A model generated the notes under the pieces. It was not told the DNA's origin. It saw nothing but the letters and a program-made list of their open reading frames with translations, and did not search any database. A DNA stretch of 64,000 nucleotides, from positions 1 through 64,000 of the forward strand of contig JAAOXG010000002.1 of the NCBI GenBank assembly GCA_013036995.1. Direction: 5' to 3'. The stretch is from Lacrimispora defluvii. GTDB lineage: Bacteria; Bacillota; Clostridia; Lachnospirales; Lachnospiraceae. This document shows, one piece after another, positions 59,106 through 64,000 of the stretch (positions are counted from its first letter, which is position 1; every line of letters begins with the position of its first letter). The translations under genes were made by a program, and so were the position numbers.

Positions 59106-60006
59106 AGCTTGTAATGGTAGATTCCTCAAATCTGGCAAGATCCATAATTTTCTGGAGTTCTGCACCTTCTACTGGTGCCTCACCATGATCGATATGTTTG
59201 CCATCTTCACCAAATTCGCCTAAGGCGCGGATATTCTTATCAGCAGTCATCTCGATGGTATAATAATGCGCTTTCTTATTCTGTGGATTGAACGTCAGAT
59301 AAATACGATAACATAATGGTGCAACCAGCACCTTCTCTGGGAGATCCACACGTACCAATGTCAAATCCTCAGCGATATCAAGCGCCATCACAGAATAATC
59401 GTTCTCTGAATATGGGTATAATTTGGTATCTTTAAATGCATCTGCAAAAATCTGATTCACTAACGTCTCACGTTCTTCGCAAAGACTGTTCACAAATGTC
59501 TCACCCTCTGTAAAAAGGCGTTTTGGAAGAATTCCGAATTCTACCTGCTTCTTTACAAAGACCTGGAACTGTGCCGGTGTCATCTGAACCTGCTTCATCT
59601 TTGCTGCTTTTTCATCTGCTTCATGCAATTTCTCTATCAGTTCTGTCTTTAATACAAGATTATTGGAAAATGGATTGATGACCATTCCTGTCAGCTTTAA
59701 TTCTGGCTTTACCACAATGTTATTGCATGCTGGAAAAGGCATATTTAAAATTGCCTGGCTCTTCGGCTCCTCTGGAATCTGCTTCTTGGACGTATAAACT
59801 ACCAGAAACTGTTCTCCATTATTATTCTTTAAAAAACAAGGGGTTGGCTGATTCGGTGCCTTTAACATTGCCGGCACTAACAGCTTGGTTGGACGAAGGA
59901 GATTTAATATTGTTGATAAACGTTCCTTGGTTCTGTCCGTTGCATACTCTTTGATTTCCTCTTCTAATCTATCATTTGTGATTTCCAATGTAGCATTATC
60001 TTCCAT
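59104..60006 (-). CDS. SseB-family protein
   Basis: 300 residues. An N-terminal SseB-like domain: 'LLVPAMLKAPNQPTPCFLKNNNGEQFLVVYTSKKQI', 'VKPELKLTGMVINPFSNNLVLKTELIEKL', and a C-terminal half ('MALDIAEDLTLVRVDLPEKVLVAPLCYRIYLTF') as in SseB_C-type proteins. The family is named after an enterobacterial protein but its wider function is not known. It lies convergent with ybaK. Confidence 0.8.
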   Translation of the reverse strand: MEDNATLEITNDRLEEEIKEYATDRTKERLSTILNLLRPTKLLVPAMLKAPNQPTPCFLKNNNGEQFLVVYTSKKQIPEEPKSQAILNMPFPACNNIVVKPELKLTGMVINPFSNNLVLKTELIEKLHEADEKAAKMKQVQMTPAQFQVFVKKQVEFGILPKRLFTEGETFVNSLCEERETLVNQIFADAFKDTKLYPYSENDYSVMALDIAEDLTLVRVDLPEKVLVAPLCYRIYLTFNPQNKKAHYYTIEMTADKNIRALGEFGEDGKHIDHGEAPVEGAELQKIMDLARFEESTITS

Positions 60007-60080
60007 TCTAAATATATCCTTTCCTTCAAAAACTATCTTTGGCTATTATAGCATACCACTTTCGAAAAATGAACTATTTT

Positions 60081-61364
60081 CTACATTGGTGTCTGTATGT
60101 ATTCGCACAATATCTGGTAGAGTTTCTGCGGCTCCACAGGTTTTGCAACATGAACATTCATTCCTGCCTCCTTGCAGCTATGTACATCCTCTGTGGAATC
60201 GTTGGCGCTCATTGCAATGATCGGAATGACCTGTTCATCCGAATGTGTCATTTTCCGCATTGCGCGTGATGTCTGCAGTCCATCAAGTACTGGCATGCTG
60301 ATGTCGAGTAAAATCACATCAAAATAGTATGGCATATGTTCTTCAAATACCGCCAATGCCTCTTTTCCATTTTCTACACAAACGAGTTCCATCCCGATAT
60401 TTTCCAGGATCCGCTTTGTAATCTCAGTATCCAGCGGATGATCCTCTGCTAAAAGGACACGCTTCCCGCCTAAAATCGCTCTGATTTCTTCCATATTTAA
60501 CAGTTCATTTTCTTTTTCTGGCTGAATGGCAGCGATCTCAATATCCAAATGCACTTTCACTTCCGTGCCTTTTCCAAGCTCACTCTTTATTGCAATATTT
60601 CCACCCATCAGATCAACGATATTTCTTGTGATTGCGAGCCCTAATCCTGCGCCATTCTTCTTTTCTGCCCAGTTACCTGTTTCCTGGGTAAATGGCTGAA
60701 ACAGCATTTTCTGAAATTCCTCGCTCATACCGATTCCATTATCGCTTACCAGATAATCTGCCGAAAAAATATCATTGTGCGTTGCATAATTGCAGATTCG
60801 AAAATTCACATCTCCACCTTTTGGCGTAAATTTCACTGCATTGGTAAGCAGATTCTGAAAAATCTGCTGTAACCGCATGGCATCCACCATCATATTGATA
60901 TTGATTTCTTCCTCTGGCATGTGAAAACGAATCCCTTTTTTTTCACAGGCCGGTTCAATTATCGGGCGAATCTCTGCTGCAAAATCTGAAAACGCATAAG
61001 ACTTTGAATGCAGATGAAACTTCCCGGTTTCAATCTTAGACATATCCACAAGATCACTTAGCAACCCCATTAAAAATTCACTTGCGGTATGTATTCTGCT
61101 CAGGCAGTCTCTCATTTTCTCAGGATTATCTATTTCCTCAAGACCTAGCGCTGTCGTCCCAATAATCACATTCATCGGTGTCTTTATATCATAACTGACA
61201 CGTGACAAAAATTCTGTTTTGGCATCTGCCACTTCTTTTTTTGCTGCATCGCGTTCCAGATGTGCCTGATGCACAAGCGCTGCCGCTGTTGCAGTCACAA
61301 TACATAACGCTCCTATAAGAACCCCTATTATAATTATACTTCCCACAAACATATCCTCCCCCAT
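60081..61364 (-). CDS. hybrid sensor kinase-like protein with Tyr in place of the H-box His
   Basis: 427 residues. One membrane helix (about residues 8-32), a coiled linker, a HisKA-like helix pair reading 'FLSRVSYDIKTPMNVIIG', where family members have SxDI with His as 'VSHDIRTP'. The ATPase domain looks intact: N box 'NLLTNAVKFTPKGG', G1 'DNGIGMSEE', G2 'GAGLGLAI'. A C-terminal receiver domain has the acidic pocket ('VLLAEDHP'), phospho-acceptor Asp ('VILLDISMP') and Lys ('VAKPVE'). With Tyr instead of His it cannot autophosphorylate in the normal way. The start is uncertain (61364 or 61352). Confidence 0.88.
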   Translation of the reverse strand: MGEDMFVGSIIIIGVLIGALCIVTATAAALVHQAHLERDAAKKEVADAKTEFLSRVSYDIKTPMNVIIGTTALGLEEIDNPEKMRDCLSRIHTASEFLMGLLSDLVDMSKIETGKFHLHSKSYAFSDFAAEIRPIIEPACEKKGIRFHMPEEEININMMVDAMRLQQIFQNLLTNAVKFTPKGGDVNFRICNYATHNDIFSADYLVSDNGIGMSEEFQKMLFQPFTQETGNWAEKKNGAGLGLAITRNIVDLMGGNIAIKSELGKGTEVKVHLDIEIAAIQPEKENELLNMEEIRAILGGKRVLLAEDHPLDTEITKRILENIGMELVCVENGKEALAVFEEHMPYYFDVILLDISMPVLDGLQTSRAMRKMTHSDEQVIPIIAMSANDSTEDVHSCKEAGMNVHVAKPVEPQKLYQILCEYIQTPM

Positions 61365-61440
61365 AAGAAAACTGCTGTCTGTACTTATTTTATCATATAG
61401 GAAGATTTATTTATAGCAAAATTTCATTCTTTAAAAATCA

Positions 61441-61470
61441 GCAAAAGAAGGTGTTTTTCGCACCTCCTTT
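61441..61470 (-). terminator. weak terminator after the GyrB-like gene
   Basis: AAGGAGGTG with CACCTTCTT around a 7-base loop, then CTTTTGC on the minus strand; partly G-U paired. Confidence 0.5.
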
Positions 61471-61472
61471 AT

Positions 61473-63386
61473 TCACACATCAATATTCTGTGCATACTTT
61501 GCACGCTCCATAATAAACTGTTTCCGCGGTTCTACCTCTTCACCCATTAACTTCAGGAAAATACAATTCATTTTCTCATATTCCTCTGGATCATAATTCA
61601 CCCGATGCAGCACGCGCTGTTCTGGATCCATGGTCGTCTCCCATAGCTGCTCTTTGTCCATCTCTCCAAGTCCTTTGTAACGCTGAATTCTGATATTTTT
61701 GTCCTTATCCCGTGTACTTAAGTATTCCTGAAGCTTTGTATCATCATAAAAATAAAGTTTTTCTTTTCCGTATGACACCATGTAAAGCGGCGGCTGTGCC
61801 AAATAAATATTGCCATTTTCAACAAGTTTTGGCATATATCGAAAGAAAAATGTCAGAAGAAGCGTACTGATATGCGCGCCATCCACATCTGCATCGGTCA
61901 TAATGATGATCTTGTGGTAACGCAGTTTCTCGTATTCAAAATTTTCAAAAATTCCGGTTCCGATTGCATGAATCATACTCTGTATTTCAAGATTCTCAAG
62001 TACCCGTTTCATTCCTGTTTTTTCTACATTTAATATCTTACCACGAAGTGGAAGAATCGCTTGGTGCTTTCTGTTTCTTGCCTCCTTGGCACTGCCCCCT
62101 GCAGAATCCCCTTCTACTAAAAACAGCTCGTTCATTTCACTTTCCCGGGATGCGCAATCTGCAAGCTTTCCTGACACACTGGTAAGAAAGGACACTTCTT
62201 CTTTTTTTCTTACCAGATTTCTTGCTGCCCTGACAGCTTCTCTGGTCTTTTTTGCCGCCTGAGCCTTGTCTACAATCTTATTGAATATGTCTGGATTGAG
62301 TTCAAAAAAGACTGTTATTTTCTCCAGAAGGCACTTTTCCACCGTGTTTCTCACTTTTCTATTTCCAAGCTTTTGCTTGGTCTGTCCTTCAAATTGCGGC
62401 TCAGGCAGCTTAATACTTACAACAGCAGCAAAACCTTCCCAGAGATCCTCACTGCTTATCTTATTCTTTTTTTCTTCCCCCAGACAATAGATGACTGCTT
62501 TGGTATAAGCACTTTTAAATCCTGCTAAGTGCGTGCCGCCCTCCGCTGTCTCGATATTATTAACAAAACTTATGATTTCTTCTGAAAATGCCTGATTATG
62601 GATGAATGAGACCTCCATTGCAATTCCATCCTGCTCGGTATTCACGTAAAAGGCTTTTTCATAGAGAAGTTCTTCTCCCTTGTTCAAACTTCTTGCAAAG
62701 CTTTCCACACCTTTTTTTTCCTGGAAGATTTCATCTACACCATCTATTTCACTTATAAAATGAATGGTTACACCGCTTGTCAGATATGCAGTTTCGTGAA
62801 GTCTTCGTTCTAACAGCTTCGTATCCCATTCAATGTTCGAAAATGTGTGTTCATCCGGCCAGAACCTGACAAATGTCCCTGTTCTGTCTGAATCTGCAAT
62901 ACGTTTCACTGGCTCTAACGGAGTTCCGTACTCATAGAACTGCACATATTCCCCACCATCCTGCCATACATGTACTTCCAATTTCTTGGACAATGCATTT
63001 ACTACGGATGCGCCTACTCCATGCAGTCCACCAGAAATCTTATATCCCTCCTGGTTGAATTTTCCGCCTGCATGAAGTACGGTAAACACTACCTCAAGTG
63101 CCGAAAGACCTGCCTTGGTGTTCGTTCCTACTGGAATCCCTCTTCCATCATCGCAGACACTGACGGAACAATCACGGTGAACAGTAACTTCAATGTTACT
63201 GCAATGCCCTTCCAATGCTTCATCTACTGCGTTATCTACGATTTCGTATACCAGTTGGTGAAGCCCGCTACTTCCTGTATTTCCAATATACATTCCAGGA
63301 CGTTTTTTTACTGCCTCAAGGCCTTCTAATATCATCAGCTGATCTGCATCATATTCCTGGTCGACCACCATCATGTCTTTATCCAT
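61473..63386 (-). CDS. type II topoisomerase B subunit (GyrB/ParE paralogue)
   Basis: 637 residues from MDKDMMVVDQEYD behind AGGAGTATTTGCGG. GHKL ATPase: 'LVYEIVDNAVDEALEG', 'DDGRGIPVG', 'KISGGLHGVGASVVNAL'. Toprim: 'ELFLVEGDSAGGSAKEARN', 'IIIMTDADVDGAHISTLLL', and the end 'RKQFIMERAKYAQNIDV'. It is the normal GyrB length. No gyrA or parC gene is adjacent, and it follows a P-II pair, unlike the usual gyrB near dnaA. It is likely a second copy or ParE; I cannot tell which by eye. Confidence 0.92.
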   Translation of the reverse strand: MDKDMMVVDQEYDADQLMILEGLEAVKKRPGMYIGNTGSSGLHQLVYEIVDNAVDEALEGHCSNIEVTVHRDCSVSVCDDGRGIPVGTNTKAGLSALEVVFTVLHAGGKFNQEGYKISGGLHGVGASVVNALSKKLEVHVWQDGGEYVQFYEYGTPLEPVKRIADSDRTGTFVRFWPDEHTFSNIEWDTKLLERRLHETAYLTSGVTIHFISEIDGVDEIFQEKKGVESFARSLNKGEELLYEKAFYVNTEQDGIAMEVSFIHNQAFSEEIISFVNNIETAEGGTHLAGFKSAYTKAVIYCLGEEKKNKISSEDLWEGFAAVVSIKLPEPQFEGQTKQKLGNRKVRNTVEKCLLEKITVFFELNPDIFNKIVDKAQAAKKTREAVRAARNLVRKKEEVSFLTSVSGKLADCASRESEMNELFLVEGDSAGGSAKEARNRKHQAILPLRGKILNVEKTGMKRVLENLEIQSMIHAIGTGIFENFEYEKLRYHKIIIMTDADVDGAHISTLLLTFFFRYMPKLVENGNIYLAQPPLYMVSYGKEKLYFYDDTKLQEYLSTRDKDKNIRIQRYKGLGEMDKEQLWETTMDPEQRVLHRVNYDPEEYEKMNCIFLKLMGEEVEPRKQFIMERAKYAQNIDV

Positions 63387-63398
63387 CCGCAAATACTC

Positions 63399-63743
63399 CT
63401 ATACTACATGTTCATTTGTTCTTATCTTAATCGTATCCATGACTGGAAGGATGAATACCTTTCCATCACCACTGTTCCCTGTCTTGTTCGCCCGGAGAAT
63501 CGCTGCAATTGCCTTATCCACATCCTCATCTTCCACCACGATGGTCACCTGTTTTTTTGGCATGAACGGATAATCCTGATAGCCTTCTACTTCCTCACCC
63601 TCAACCTCAATTGCGTAAGTAACACTTTTCTTTCCACGTCCCTGAACCATCTGACTGTTAAGTCCTAAGATTCCTTCCTGCAGCAGTTCCTGTTTTGTAT
63701 CATTGTATTTGTCCGGCCGAATATAACATATAATCTGCTTCAT
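63399..63743 (-). CDS. P-II signalling protein, NifI2-like
   Basis: 114 residues. 'IICYIRPDKYNDTKQEL', T-loop region 'VQGRGKKSVTYAIEVEGEEVEGY', 'VTIVVEDEDVDKAIAAIL' and 'GDGKVFILPVMDTIKIRT'. The longer T-loop insertion without the usual uridylylated Tyr pattern is like NifI2. P-II proteins bind ATP/ADP and 2-oxoglutarate and control nitrogen enzymes. It lies 8 bases after a second P-II gene, as in nifI1-nifI2 pairs. Confidence 0.85.
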   Translation of the reverse strand: MKQIICYIRPDKYNDTKQELLQEGILGLNSQMVQGRGKKSVTYAIEVEGEEVEGYQDYPFMPKKQVTIVVEDEDVDKAIAAILRANKTGNSGDGKVFILPVMDTIKIRTNEHVV

Positions 63744-63751
63744 CTCTCTAC

Positions 63752-64000
63752 CTATAACCTTTCTTCGCCAGTACTAATGGTAAATGCACGTTCCACTGGC
63801 AAGACGAAAATTTTTCCATCTCCAAAGTTACCTTTTTCTCCTGTTCGGGAGTTTCTCGAAATAATTCCAACCACTGTATCAAAATCTGAATCTTCAATTA
63901 CGATTGTGACACACTCTTTGAGCACTTCATCATAATGCACGCCACCAACAATAATACCCTGCTGTTTTCCACGCCCTAACACGCTGTTTTTCGTTGCTGC
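63752..64000 (-). CDS. P-II signalling protein, NifI1-like, cut by window edge
   Basis: C-terminal 82 or so residues: 'NSVLGRGKQQGIIVGGVHYDEVLKECVTIVIEDSDFDTVVGII' and 'GDGKIFVLPVERAFTISTGEE'. The 5' end is beyond position 64000. 'GRGKQxGxxVGGxxYDELPKE' is the NifI1 pattern in methanogens and clostridia, where nifH precedes it and nifD follows the pair. Here a gyrB paralogue follows instead, so nitrogenase linkage must be checked to the right. Confidence 0.85.
   Translation of the reverse strand, partial: AATKNSVLGRGKQQGIIVGGVHYDEVLKECVTIVIEDSDFDTVVGIISRNSRTGEKGNFGDGKIFVLPVERAFTISTGEERL

Overview
The window looks like a gut Lachnospiraceae-type Clostridia chromosome (Firmicutes). This rests on strong GGAGG ribosome sites, a two-subunit Clostridia-style nrdA-nrdB operon under NrdR-type boxes, a purE-purM-purN-purD operon, a Csp-like S8 protease, DUF4914 and VanZ-type proteins, and a conjugative element of the kind common in these bacteria. 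I cannot name the species.

Region 1 (1-17.5 kb, all on the minus strand) is the accessory part of an integrative conjugative element (ICE), visibly more GC-rich than the rest. One end carries a Tad-pilus-like and surface module: CpaB, a prepilin peptidase, two DUF6133 pilin-like proteins and a giant SLH-repeat surface protein. The rest is an anti-defence and establishment module: SpoVG-like, YodL, DUF3849, LPD28 and four ArdA-type antirestriction proteins, a Dam-type methylase and a nuclease-like protein. Seven or more otherwise unrelated proteins of this region end in a related Met/Gly tail (MGGM, LGGMEMG, MGGMTLG and so on). I regard this as the most interesting signal here, a candidate shared C-terminal sorting or conjugative-translocation tag. 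The element lies next to the 3' end of ssrA (tmRNA, 17577-17919).

Region 2 (17.5-45.9 kb) is mostly core chromosome: ssrA; nrdA-nrdB; dus; a secreted amidase; an S8 protease whose catalytic Ser is replaced by Gly; rubredoxin and two Fe-S proteins; a cupin; an ArsC/Spx-like protein; a MetE-like methyltransferase divergent from a LysR regulator across a perfect MET-box-like palindrome; an orphan EutS-EutP-EutS microcompartment cluster behind a promoter with a 20-bp spacer; a TetR/MFS/old-yellow-enzyme module; DUF4914; the pur operon; a chemoreceptor; an M29 aminopeptidase; VanZ; and pyrE.

Region 3 (45.9-58.4 kb) is a decaying, AT-rich genomic island between pyrE and ybaK. It holds a tyrosine integrase and excisionase, a STAND (NB-ARC plus TPR) ATPase that may be a defence protein, a membrane protein of unknown role, two abutting gene fragments (one DUF1016 nuclease), a sensor diguanylate cyclase gene split by an insertion sequence with an 8-bp target duplication and then truncated inside its EAL domain, an IS1634-type element without target duplication, and an HdeD/DUF308 remnant cut by that element.

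Region 4 (58.5-64 kb) returns to chromosome: ybaK, an SseB-like protein, a hybrid histidine kinase whose phospho-acceptor His is Tyr, a GyrB/ParE paralogue, and a tandem pair of NifI-type P-II proteins cut by the window edge. No tRNA, rRNA or CRISPR array was seen.
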